Assembly: GCA_900754855.1 (NCBI GenBank)
Contig: CAAEEI010000005.1
Span: forward strand, 1-21,489
DNA from: Lachnospiraceae bacterium
GTDB lineage: Bacteria; Bacillota; Clostridia; Lachnospirales; Lachnospiraceae
Direction of reading: 5' to 3'
DNA length: 21,489 bases
A program made the translations under genes and the position numbers. The stretch's first letter is position 1, and each line of letters opens with the position of its first letter. Under the pieces are notes generated by a model, which searched no databases, had not been told where the DNA came from, and saw only the letters and a list, made by a program, of their open reading frames with translations. Below are positions 1 to 6,876 of the stretch, piece after piece.

Positions 1-19
1 AGAGAGAAAGGAGAACATC

Positions 20-1024
20 ATGAAAAAACGATGGACAACGGTATGTCCCGCAGTATTTTTATTTGTGTTTATGGTATTTTTCTTTGGAAATGCCAGACAA
101 GTTTATGCTGAGGTGGTGGTAACCAGTCATCAAAAATACAGTTATGGAGAGTATAAGAAAGATTTAAAAGAAATACAGCATAAATATGGGGATAAATGTC
201 AGATTAATGTGATTGGAGAATCGCTGGATAACCGTAATCTTTATGAAGTTATTCTGGGTAACCCGGAAGCAAAAAAGCATATGGTCGTTGTTGCCAATCT
301 TCATGCCAGAGAGTATATGACCGTTCAGTTGGCCATGCGTCAGATCGAATATTATCTGAGTAATTATCATAAAAAAATAACAGGAAAAAAAGTTTCTGCC
401 GTATTGGATAAAGTTGCGATTCATGTGGTTCCATCCGCGAATCCCGATGGAACAGCCATCAGCCAATTTGGTTTTGGCGCAATCCGTAATCAGCGACTGC
501 GAACGAATCTGCGAAAGATGCCCGGGTCATCCAGCCGCTGGAAAGCCAATGCCCGGGGTGTGGATCTTAACCGAAACTGGAATGTTGCTTTTCGCAGAGG
601 AGGAAAACGGGGAGGCGCAGGTTTCCACGGAAATCAGGCGGCCAGCGAACCGGAAATCCGGGCGTTGGTAAAAATGATTAATCGCATAGAAAAAAACGGA
701 AAAATTACAGGCGTAGTCAGCTATCATTCCACCGGCTCCATTCTTTATGGACGATGTGCAGGAGGAGTGAAAGCAAAGGTGCGAAAAGACACGGGAAGAA
801 TGACCGGCGTGGCGAGAAGAGAAACTGGCTATTCTCTGATGCCGGCAGAAAGTCTGCGATCTGCGGCAGGTTGCTCCCGGGAGTATTTTCTGTATAAAAG
901 GAATATTCCGTGTATTACCATCGAAGTAGGAAAAGGAGCCTGTCCGCTGGGTATAGGAGAGTTTTCCTCAATCTGGAGAAAAAATAAAGATGTTGTGCTC
1001 AAAGAAGCCATGCTTTTCGATTAA
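20..1024 (+). CDS. Secreted M14-family zinc carboxypeptidase
   Basis: Predicted exported metallopeptidase of the M14 (carboxypeptidase A / gamma-D-glutamyl-diamino acid peptidase) family, which trims C-terminal residues from peptides or cell-wall stem peptides. A basic N-terminus and hydrophobic core (residues 1-30, ending VYA before E31) form a signal peptide. The zinc ligands are visible as HARE (H95, E98) and YHS (H236). The substrate-binding Asn-Arg is in DLNRNWN (N184, R185), and the catalytic Glu is in TIEVG (E302). The 334-residue length fits a catalytic domain without the long propeptide of digestive carboxypeptidases. An AAAGGAG site just upstream supports the ATG at 20. The next gene starts inside its 3' end. 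Substrate is inferred only; peptidoglycan peptides or dietary peptides are both possible. Confidence 0.9.
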   Translation: MKKRWTTVCPAVFLFVFMVFFFGNARQVYAEVVVTSHQKYSYGEYKKDLKEIQHKYGDKCQINVIGESLDNRNLYEVILGNPEAKKHMVVVANLHAREYMTVQLAMRQIEYYLSNYHKKITGKKVSAVLDKVAIHVVPSANPDGTAISQFGFGAIRNQRLRTNLRKMPGSSSRWKANARGVDLNRNWNVAFRRGGKRGGAGFHGNQAASEPEIRALVKMINRIEKNGKITGVVSYHSTGSILYGRCAGGVKAKVRKDTGRMTGVARRETGYSLMPAESLRSAAGCSREYFLYKRNIPCITIEVGKGACPLGIGEFSSIWRKNKDVVLKEAMLFD

Positions 1025-1964
1025 AAAAATGGCGCCGGGAGCAATTTTACTGGCCGGCGCGCTGTGGGGCAGCATGGGGATTTTCGTTCGCAGATATGAT
1101 GCCTGCGGATTAAACAGTCTGCAGATTGTGGGGATCCGCGCGGTGGGCACCGCCTTGCTTTTGTTTCTTTATCTTCTGTGGCAAGACCGGGATAAGCTGA
1201 AAATCAAAAGAAAAGATCTCTGGTGCTTTCTTGGTACGGGCCTTTGCAGTATTGTCTTTTTTAATTATTGTTATTTTAAAACCATAGTGCTGACCGATTT
1301 ATCCGTGGCAGCAGTGCTTTTGTACACTGCGCCATCCATGGTCATGGTCATGTCCGCCTTCCTCTTTGGAGAAAAATTTCACTGGAGAAAGGGACTGGCC
1401 TTGCTGCTGGCTTTTATCGGCTGTGTGTTCGTTACCGGAATCATCGGCAGCCGGGTTCATCTGTCGGCAGCCGGAATACTGACCGGTCTGGGATCCGGTT
1501 TTGGTTATGCGCTGTATTCCATCTTCAGCCGTTATGCGCTGGAAAGAGGATACCACTCCCTGACCATTTCTTTTTATACCTTTTTACTGGCGGCTGTGGG
1601 CGTTTTGCCTTTTGCCGATCTGACTGAGGTGGGCGCCGTTGTTTTTGCACAGCCGGGAAATGTAGTATTCACTCTGCTCTTTGCGCTGGTCAGTACGGTG
1701 ATTCCCTATTTTGTGTATACCTGGGGTCTGCAGTATGTGGAAAATGGAGAAGCTTCCATACTGGCATCGGTGGAGCCGGTGGTTGCGGCAGTACTGGGTG
1801 TTGTGATTTTTAAAGAGAAACTGACGATCATGGAGTTTTTCGGTGTGATTTTTGTTCTGCTCTCCATTGCAATCAGCCAAAAAGGTGAGAAAAAGCAGCA
1901 GATAGAAGAAAAGAAGAAAAGAAAACATTGGAAGAAAAGAAAACAAGTAAAGGAAAACATATAA
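990..1964 (+). CDS. EamA/DMT-family transporter
   Basis: Integral membrane protein of the drug/metabolite transporter superfamily with two EamA repeats, roughly residues 13-145 and 165-300, giving about ten membrane segments. Each repeat ends with the typical pattern of a polar EK(F/L) motif followed by a hydrophobic helix (FGEKFHW in repeat 1, FKEKLTI in repeat 2). The C-terminal tail of about 30 residues is almost entirely Lys/Glu/Gln and should lie in the cytoplasm. The ATG at 990 overlaps the end of the peptidase gene by 35 bases and has GGAG 11 bases upstream. A second ATG at 1029 also fits the hydrophobic start but has no ribosome site. The overlap suggests translational coupling with the peptidase. 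The substrate (amino acid or metabolite efflux/uptake) cannot be told from sequence. Confidence 0.88.
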   Translation: MLCSKKPCFSIKKMAPGAILLAGALWGSMGIFVRRYDACGLNSLQIVGIRAVGTALLLFLYLLWQDRDKLKIKRKDLWCFLGTGLCSIVFFNYCYFKTIVLTDLSVAAVLLYTAPSMVMVMSAFLFGEKFHWRKGLALLLAFIGCVFVTGIIGSRVHLSAAGILTGLGSGFGYALYSIFSRYALERGYHSLTISFYTFLLAAVGVLPFADLTEVGAVVFAQPGNVVFTLLFALVSTVIPYFVYTWGLQYVENGEASILASVEPVVAAVLGVVIFKEKLTIMEFFGVIFVLLSIAISQKGEKKQQIEEKKKRKHWKKRKQVKENI

Positions 1965-1967
1965 AAG

Positions 1968-2014
1968 GAGAAGCTGTTGTACCAGGGGAAAATTCCCGGG
2001 TACGACAGCTTCTC
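1968..2014. terminator. Bidirectional hairpin terminator between convergent genes
   Basis: Left arm 1968-1983 (GAGAAGCTGTTGTACC) pairs with right arm 1999-2014 over 16 positions with a single T/G wobble. The centre holds a further GGGAA/TTCCC pairing. On the minus strand the hairpin is followed by CCTTTTAT, a short T run that suits the aminopeptidase-distal direction. On the plus strand the T tract is weak (GTTATATTT). It lies four bases after the transporter stop and just beyond the aminopeptidase stop. Confidence 0.8.
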
Positions 2015-2041
2015 GTTATATTTCAGCAGAAAGAATACAAA

Positions 2042-3517
2042 TTAATAACTCTTATATGGTTTTTCCATTAACTTGACAAATTCATATAAAGTCATGGCAG
2101 CAACACCGGTTCCGCCCTCTGCGTAGATCTCCTGATCGCTGCTGGATTCAGAAGAACCGGCAATGTCGAGGTGAATCCAAGGTTTCTTTTCCACGAAGGA
2201 AAGAAGGAATCGTGCGGCGGCAATAGCTCCGCATTGTGTTCCGCAGTTGGCGATGTCGGCTACAGAAGATTTATTCAGATCTTTATATTCTTCATTGCCA
2301 AGAGGAAGTCTCCACATGTTTTCGCCGGAAAGAACAGAAGCCTGAATCAGTTTGGCGGTCAGTTCGTCGCTGTTGCTGAAAACACCGGTGTAACGGTCGC
2401 CAAGTGCAACCTGGCAGGCGCCGGTCAGCGTAGCCACATCAAGCAGAGCAGTAGCTCCGCATTCACGGATCGCATAGGTGATGGCGTCAACCATGGCCAT
2501 ACGTCCTTCCGCATCGGTATTTACCACTTCGATGTACTGGCCGTTCATGGACTGAACAATGTCGCCCGGTTTCATGGATTTTCCGGAAACCAGATTTTCG
2601 CAGGCAGGAATCACAGCGGTAACATTGATGCCCAGTTTTGCTTTGGCGATGGCGCCCATGGCGGCGATTACAGCGGCAGCGCCGCCCATATCCCCATGCA
2701 TGCCTTTCATGGCGGAAGATGGTTTGAGATTATATCCGCCGGCATCAAAGCATAAGCCTTTGCCGATCAAGGCGATTTTTTCCTCATCGGTTACCCGGCC
2801 GTTATATTCCATGACGATCATTTTCGGCGGTTGCTTAGATCCCTTTGCCACAGCGAGGAAGGAATGCATACCAAGAGCTTCGCACTGATCGCGATCTAAA
2901 ACAGTGCATTTAATATTATTTTTATCACAGATTGCTTTTGCCGCATCGGCAAGAGCGGCCGGAGTCATGACATTCGCCGGCTCGTTGACCAGATCGCGGG
3001 CAGTCATTACGGCTTCCGCCATCATACGGGAATACTGTTCCTCTTTTTTGAAGGAAGCCTGATCCACACCGGTAAGAATGCCGAGATGCAGTTCCGGCGC
3101 TTCTTTACGGTCAACGTGATATTTATCAAAAGAATAATCGGCGAGAAGGATCCCCTTCATGGCGGAACTGAGCCAGTAAGAAACATCGTCACCGATGGCT
3201 GTCATCAGAAGATTTTTTCCTTTTAAGCGTTTGGCCTCTTTTAAAGCGGCGCCAAACTGAAGCTGGAATCTCCTTGGAGAAGAATGCTCAGGTATACCGA
3301 TAAAAATCAGGTTGTAATAAGGCTGTCCCTGATAAGAAAAATCTTTGCCACGGAGTCCGTATACCTTGCTCCCACCAACCAGATTATCTTCCTGGAGGCC
3401 TTTGAAAATCTCGCTGACCTTTCCCAGCTCAATGCTCAGACGGTTCTTGTGGTTATATGTAACGAGCAATGTATCAAATTCGTAATCCTCCAGATCTACG
3501 AGACGTTGTATTTGCAT
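2042..3517 (-). CDS. pepA: Leucyl aminopeptidase (M17 cytosol aminopeptidase)
   Basis: Two-metal cytosolic aminopeptidase that removes N-terminal residues from peptides. With the start at 3517 the protein has 491 residues, near the usual size. All expected active-site residues are visible: K253, D258 and K265 in the GKGLCFDAGGYNLK segment, D276 in HGD, and D335, E337, R339 in the family signature NTDAEGR. The N-terminal ~170 residues form the less conserved hexamer-forming domain. I chose the ATG at 3517 because AAAGGAG sits 9 bases upstream; an in-frame ATG at 3556 adds 13 residues but has no well-placed site. It has its own extended -10 promoter and converges on the transporter gene, so it is probably monocistronic. 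Confidence 0.95.
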   Translation of the reverse strand: MQIQRLVDLEDYEFDTLLVTYNHKNRLSIELGKVSEIFKGLQEDNLVGGSKVYGLRGKDFSYQGQPYYNLIFIGIPEHSSPRRFQLQFGAALKEAKRLKGKNLLMTAIGDDVSYWLSSAMKGILLADYSFDKYHVDRKEAPELHLGILTGVDQASFKKEEQYSRMMAEAVMTARDLVNEPANVMTPAALADAAKAICDKNNIKCTVLDRDQCEALGMHSFLAVAKGSKQPPKMIVMEYNGRVTDEEKIALIGKGLCFDAGGYNLKPSSAMKGMHGDMGGAAAVIAAMGAIAKAKLGINVTAVIPACENLVSGKSMKPGDIVQSMNGQYIEVVNTDAEGRMAMVDAITYAIRECGATALLDVATLTGACQVALGDRYTGVFSNSDELTAKLIQASVLSGENMWRLPLGNEEYKDLNKSSVADIANCGTQCGAIAAARFLLSFVEKKPWIHLDIAGSSESSSDQEIYAEGGTGVAAMTLYEFVKLMEKPYKSY

Positions 3518-3526
3518 TTTGATACG

Positions 3527-3533
3527 CTCCTTT
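3527..3533 (-). promoter_or_regulatory. Ribosome binding site deciding the aminopeptidase start
   Basis: AAAGGAG on the minus strand, 9 bases ahead of the ATG at 3517. It rules out the longer reading that begins at 3556. Confidence 0.8.
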
Positions 3534-3601
3534 CTGAAAATGTAGTTGTTATTCATGACAGAGGGCAGTGCACACTTCTCCCCCTTATAAAAGATAGCTA
3601 T

Positions 3602-3610
3602 AGTATAGCA
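3602..3610 (-). promoter_or_regulatory. Extended -10 promoter for the aminopeptidase gene
   Basis: On the minus strand the sequence reads TGCTATACT, a TGn extended -10 with TATACT. No good -35 lies 17 bases upstream (T-rich GTTTTT). It would give a 5' leader of about 80 bases. Confidence 0.45.
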
Positions 3611-3896
3611 TAATTACGAGGGTAAAAACAGAAAAAACTTGTACAGAATACATAAAATTTTAGTGATGAGAAACCTGGTTTTGCATATACTTTTTATAAA
3701 CAGGGTAATTTTTTGCTTCATATTTACAATGTCGTTTATGAAACCGGATACTGCCAATGCTGCCGGAGAGGGAGAAACCGGGTATACTGTGGAAGAGATA
3801 CGGGAAGACCATGGCGGCAGAAGGGGAAGAAGAGCAGGGACTGAAAGAATGAGAATAAATGTAAAAAAGCTTCATTATTACGAAAGATGTAAGATA

Positions 3897-3925
3897 TTGA
3901 CAAACAAAAAGAAATCCCGTATAAT
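3897..3925 (+). promoter_or_regulatory. Consensus sigma-A promoter of the citrate synthase operon
   Basis: TTGACA at 3897-3902 and TATAAT at 3920-3925, both perfect consensus, with an ideal 17-base spacer. Transcription should start near 3932, inside the palindrome cluster that follows, giving a leader of about 110 bases before the ATG at 4042. Confidence 0.88.
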
Positions 3926-3927
3926 AA

Positions 3928-3945
3928 TTAACAAAGTTAATTAAC
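3928..3945. promoter_or_regulatory. Candidate operator (TTAAC/GTTAA inverted repeats)
   Basis: Three 5-base elements follow the -10 directly: TTAAC (3928), AAA spacer, GTTAA (3936), TTAAC (3941). The last two make the perfect 10-base palindrome GTTAATTAAC, and the first two a spaced inverted repeat. The site covers the predicted transcription start, where a bound dimer would block initiation. The MarR-family gene in the same operon is the obvious candidate ligand-responsive repressor, since MarR proteins commonly bind AT-rich palindromes in their own promoter. That assignment is inference. Confidence 0.5.
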
Positions 3946-4041
3946 AAGGAAAACTAATAAGAAAGATTACTGTTTATGTAAAAAGAGGACTGTTTGCCGG
4001 TTCTGTTGTATGGGCAGGAAGAGAAAGGGGAAGGATTGAAT

Positions 4042-5421
4042 ATGAATGAATATTCCGCAATGACACCGGAGATTGAGAAACTGGCCGCATTGTGCAGGGA
4101 ACACGGGCAGATCCCGGCAGGGCTTTACGATTCCTACCACGTGCTTCGTGGACTTAGGGATGTAAACGGAAAAGGTGTGCTGGCCGGTCTGACAGATATT
4201 TCTACGATTACTTCGTCAAAGATCGTTGATGGTGAAAGAGTTCCCTGTGAAGGCGAACTGCGCTATCGGGGATATGACATTAAGGATATTGTCAACGGCT
4301 TTGTGAAAGAGGGACGATTTGGTTTTGAGGAAACCGCCTATCTGCTGATCTTCGGTCAGCTTCCGGATGCCGATGAGCTGAGTCGCTTTCAGAAACTTTT
4401 GGGTAGTTATCGTACGCTGCCAACGAACTTTGTCCGGGATGTCATCATGAAAGCGCCGGGAAAAGATATGATGAATACGCTCCAGAGAGGGATTCTTACG
4501 CTGTACAGCTATGATGATATGGCCGATGACATCAGTGTGGAAAATGTACTGAGACAATGTCTTCAGCTCATCAGCACCATGCCGCTTCTGGCTGTGTACG
4601 GCTACCAGGCTTACCGCCACTATGTGGAGGGAAAGAGTCTGTATATTCATACGCCGAAAGAACCGCTGACCACAGCCGAGACCATTCTCCGTCTTCTTCG
4701 TCCGGATAAAAAATATACGGCGCTGGAGGCAAGGATTCTGGATATTGCTCTGGTTCTGCATATGGATCATGGCGGTGGTAACAACTCCACCTTTACCAAT
4801 CATGTGGTGACTTCATCCGGTACAGATACGTATTCTGCCATGGCGGCTTCGTTGTCCTCGCTGAAAGGACCGAAACATGGCGGCGCTAACCTGAAGGTGG
4901 TGCATATGTTTGATGAGATCAAGGCAGCGGTAAAAGACTGGGAAGATGAAGACGAGGTAAAAGTTTACCTGTTAAAACTGCTGAATAAAGAAGCCTTTGA
5001 CCACAGCGGATTAATTTATGGTATGGGACATGCTGTTTATTCCATTTCCGACCCAAGAGCGGAGATCTTTAAAGGGTATTTGAATCGTCTGGCCAGAGAA
5101 GAAGGTTATGGAAAAGAGTTTGCATTTTATGACAGAGTGGAACGCCTGGCCACAGAACTGATCCAGAGCCGGAGAAAGATTTATAAAGGAGTAAGCGCCA
5201 ATATTGACTTCTACAGCGGATTAATGTACCGGATTCTCGGACTTCCGGATCAGTTGTTCACGCCGATGTTTGCCACGGCCCGTATCGTGGGCTGGAGCGC
5301 TCATCGTATTGAAGAGCTGATGAATTGCGATAAGATTATTCGTCCGGCATACCAGAGCATTGCCGGTGAGCGGGAATATATCCCGATGGAAGAGCGAGAC
5401 GAAGACGACATAAACAGGTAG
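4042..5421 (+). CDS. Citrate synthase (citrate/2-methylcitrate synthase family)
   Basis: Condenses acetyl-CoA with oxaloacetate to citrate, in an anaerobe most likely to feed 2-oxoglutarate and glutamate synthesis. The 459-residue protein shows the substrate-binding HMDHGG (H240, H243) and the catalytic triad H279 (GPKHGGAN), H330 (GMGHAVY) and D389 (NIDFYSG). GELRYRGYDI near residue 71 is the usual N-terminal block. I chose ATG 4042, preceded by AAGGGGAAGG, over an in-frame TTG at 3994 that adds 16 unlike residues. The short acidic C-terminus (ERDEDDINR) is ordinary. It is followed 33 bases later by a MarR regulator and shares its strong promoter. Aconitase and isocitrate dehydrogenase are not in this window. 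A 2-methylcitrate activity cannot be excluded. Confidence 0.93.
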   Translation: MNEYSAMTPEIEKLAALCREHGQIPAGLYDSYHVLRGLRDVNGKGVLAGLTDISTITSSKIVDGERVPCEGELRYRGYDIKDIVNGFVKEGRFGFEETAYLLIFGQLPDADELSRFQKLLGSYRTLPTNFVRDVIMKAPGKDMMNTLQRGILTLYSYDDMADDISVENVLRQCLQLISTMPLLAVYGYQAYRHYVEGKSLYIHTPKEPLTTAETILRLLRPDKKYTALEARILDIALVLHMDHGGGNNSTFTNHVVTSSGTDTYSAMAASLSSLKGPKHGGANLKVVHMFDEIKAAVKDWEDEDEVKVYLLKLLNKEAFDHSGLIYGMGHAVYSISDPRAEIFKGYLNRLAREEGYGKEFAFYDRVERLATELIQSRRKIYKGVSANIDFYSGLMYRILGLPDQLFTPMFATARIVGWSAHRIEELMNCDKIIRPAYQSIAGEREYIPMEERDEDDINR

Positions 5422-5454
5422 AAAGGAAAAATACACGGCAAAGCAGGAGGAAAT

Positions 5455-5961
5455 ATGGAATTTGAAGATGCGGAACCATCGACGCAGGAGGGAAAAAAAG
5501 ATGGTAGGGAAAAAGAAGTTTCGATGGATGATTACAGCGTGTTAATTATGCAGATGAGAAAGGCAAATCTTCTTTTACAGCAGGTTTGCCAGGTTCCCTT
5601 GGGAGAACTGACCATGCTGCTGACCCTCAGTTGTCTGTCTGAAGGAACAGGAGCCGTACCGGCCTCCAGTCTGGATAAAGCCATGAATCTGTCCAGACCT
5701 GCCGTATCCAGAATGTTGCATGTGCTGGAGAAAAAAGGCTGTCTGGAAATGAAAAATGATGAGGAAGATCAGCGTTACGTCCTGGTATATCCAACGGAAA
5801 AAGGGCTGAAGATCTTACAGGAAGAATTGTCTTACGGATATCATCTGCTGAAGAGAGTCAGTGACCGGATGGGTGTGGAGCATACACGGGATTTTCTGCA
5901 TTATTCTGCAGAGTTTTATCAGATTATGACGGAAGAGATTTCCAAAAGAGAAAAACAGTGA
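5455..5961 (+). CDS. MarR-family winged-helix transcriptional regulator
   Basis: A 168-residue DNA-binding protein with the MarR fold: an N-terminal dimerisation helix (about 24-45), helix-turn-helix with recognition helix near residues 79-93 (LSRPAVSRMLHVLEKKG), a beta wing around 98-110 with the conserved DQRY, then C-terminal dimerisation helices. The first ~23 residues are acidic and charged and lie outside the usual fold. The ATG at 5455 has AGGAGG only four bases upstream, which is tight. The ATG at 5524 (MDDYSVL) would remove the extra tail but has only a weak site. It lies downstream of citrate synthase in one operon and may repress that operon through the palindromes at 3928-3945. 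Its ligand is unknown. Confidence 0.88.
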   Translation: MEFEDAEPSTQEGKKDGREKEVSMDDYSVLIMQMRKANLLLQQVCQVPLGELTMLLTLSCLSEGTGAVPASSLDKAMNLSRPAVSRMLHVLEKKGCLEMKNDEEDQRYVLVYPTEKGLKILQEELSYGYHLLKRVSDRMGVEHTRDFLHYSAEFYQIMTEEISKREKQ

Positions 5962-6026
5962 TTTTTCATCAGTTTATAATTTTTGCTGGAAAAATACAAT
6001 TCATCCCAACATAATTTCTTGCATAG

Positions 6027-6080
6027 AAAAAGGGTATTGCTGCAGCAGCCTGTTCAGGAGTGCGGAGCAATACCCTTTTT
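6027..6080. terminator. Strong bidirectional intrinsic terminator
   Basis: Perfect 15-base inverted repeat, AAAAAGGGTATTGCT at 6027-6041 and AGCAATACCCTTTTT at 6066-6080, with a 24-base GC-richer loop. A five-T run ends the hairpin in both directions. It separates the convergent MarR and transaldolase genes. Confidence 0.92.
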
Positions 6081-6132
6081 GTTTCAAAAAGCAAAAAAAG
6101 TTGCGAAATACTTTGGCGAATAAAGAAAAGGA

Positions 6133-6786
6133 TTATTCACCAAAAACAGCGATGTAATCTTTTTTGAATTTCTCAATACCTGCGTCGGTAAGAGGATGTT
6201 TCGTCATGGTCTCAATGACATTGTAAGGAACAGTTGCGATGTCTGCTCCGGCCAGAGCGCAGTCGGTCACGTGGATAGGGTTACGAACGCTGGCAGCGAT
6301 GATTTCGGTGTCGATACCGGCAACGGCAAAAATATCTGCGATTTCACGAATCAGATCAACACCGCGTACATTGATGTCGTCCAGTCTGCCCAGGAATGGG
6401 GAAACATAGGTAGCGCCGGCTCTTGCAGCCAGTAAAGCCTGGTTTGCAGAGAAAATCAGAGTCACGTTGGTTTTGATTCCTTCTGCGGAGAGAACTTTTA
6501 CTGCTTTAAGACCTTCTACAGTCATTGGAATTTTTACAACCATGTTTGGGTGGATGGCAGCGATTTCACGACCTTCTTTGATCATGCCTTCTGCATCGAC
6601 AGTTGTTGCTTTTACTTCACCGCTGATTGGTCCGTCAACGATGGTGGTGATTTCTTTAATGACTTCTTCAAAATCGCGGCCTTCTTTGGCAATCAGAGAA
6701 GGGTTCGTAGTAACGCCGCAGATTACGCCCATATCATTTGCTTTACGAATATCTTCTACTTTCGCTGTGTCAATAAAAAATTTCAT
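6133..6786 (-). CDS. Transaldolase-like protein (fructose-6-phosphate aldolase/TalC family)
   Basis: Class I aldolase of the small transaldolase family, 217 residues, the normal size for MipB/TalC/FSA decamers. It acts in the non-oxidative pentose phosphate pathway. The N-terminus MKFFIDTA and the TTNPSL block (26-31) are hallmarks. The Schiff-base lysine is K85 in VVKIP, the same number as in E. coli FSA. The position equivalent to FSA Gln59 is Glu57 here (SGEVKATT), as in true transaldolases, so transfer of dihydroxyacetone units is more likely than free aldolase activity. AGGAGG lies 9 bases before the ATG. It follows mazG on the same strand but behind a hairpin terminator; no convincing promoter of its own was found. 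Confidence 0.92.
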   Translation of the reverse strand: MKFFIDTAKVEDIRKANDMGVICGVTTNPSLIAKEGRDFEEVIKEITTIVDGPISGEVKATTVDAEGMIKEGREIAAIHPNMVVKIPMTVEGLKAVKVLSAEGIKTNVTLIFSANQALLAARAGATYVSPFLGRLDDINVRGVDLIREIADIFAVAGIDTEIIAASVRNPIHVTDCALAGADIATVPYNVIETMTKHPLTDAGIEKFKKDYIAVFGE

Positions 6787-6844
6787 GATTCATGTCCTCC
6801 TGTGCATGTAAAAAATAACGTTAAAAATAAAAAAGTAATTCTAT

Positions 6845-6876
6845 AAAATCAGTTCTGAGTAAAAGAACTGGTTTTT
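6845..6876 (-). terminator. Intrinsic terminator at the end of mazG
   Basis: On the minus strand, CAGTTCT and AGAACTG arms (6850-6856 and 6864-6870 on the plus strand) enclose a 7-base loop and are followed by GATTTTAT. A flanking AAAA/TTTT pairing lengthens the stem. It overlaps the mazG stop codon. The mirror-image T run also allows weak function on the plus strand. Confidence 0.68.

Larger units (their letters stand above)
3557..3993. other. Intergenic region between divergent pepA and citrate synthase
   Basis: This stretch holds the aminopeptidase promoter at the left, the strong citrate synthase promoter and palindromes at 3897-3945, and a weak open frame between them. From 3666 the plus strand could encode a peptide starting MRNLVLHILF with a hydrophobic segment ending TANAAG, like a signal peptide, followed by a short charged tail. 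It has no ribosome binding site, and its 3' end runs through the TTGACA/TATAAT promoter, so I do not call it a gene. It may be a decayed secreted-protein gene. Confidence 0.5.

Noticed and set aside
2171..2888. Plus-strand open frames opposite the aminopeptidase gene
   Set aside because: The minus strand encodes every M17 active-site residue. The plus-strand translations are low-complexity shadows.
3639..3944. A 101-codon plus-strand gene in the pepA-citrate synthase gap
   Set aside because: No ribosome site, and the 3' third contains a perfect TTGACA/TATAAT promoter and operator-like palindromes. Kept only as a possible gene remnant.
3994..4041. TTG start adding 16 residues to citrate synthase
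   Set aside because: The ATG at 4042 has a strong AAGGGGAAGG site and a family-like N-terminus; the extension does not.
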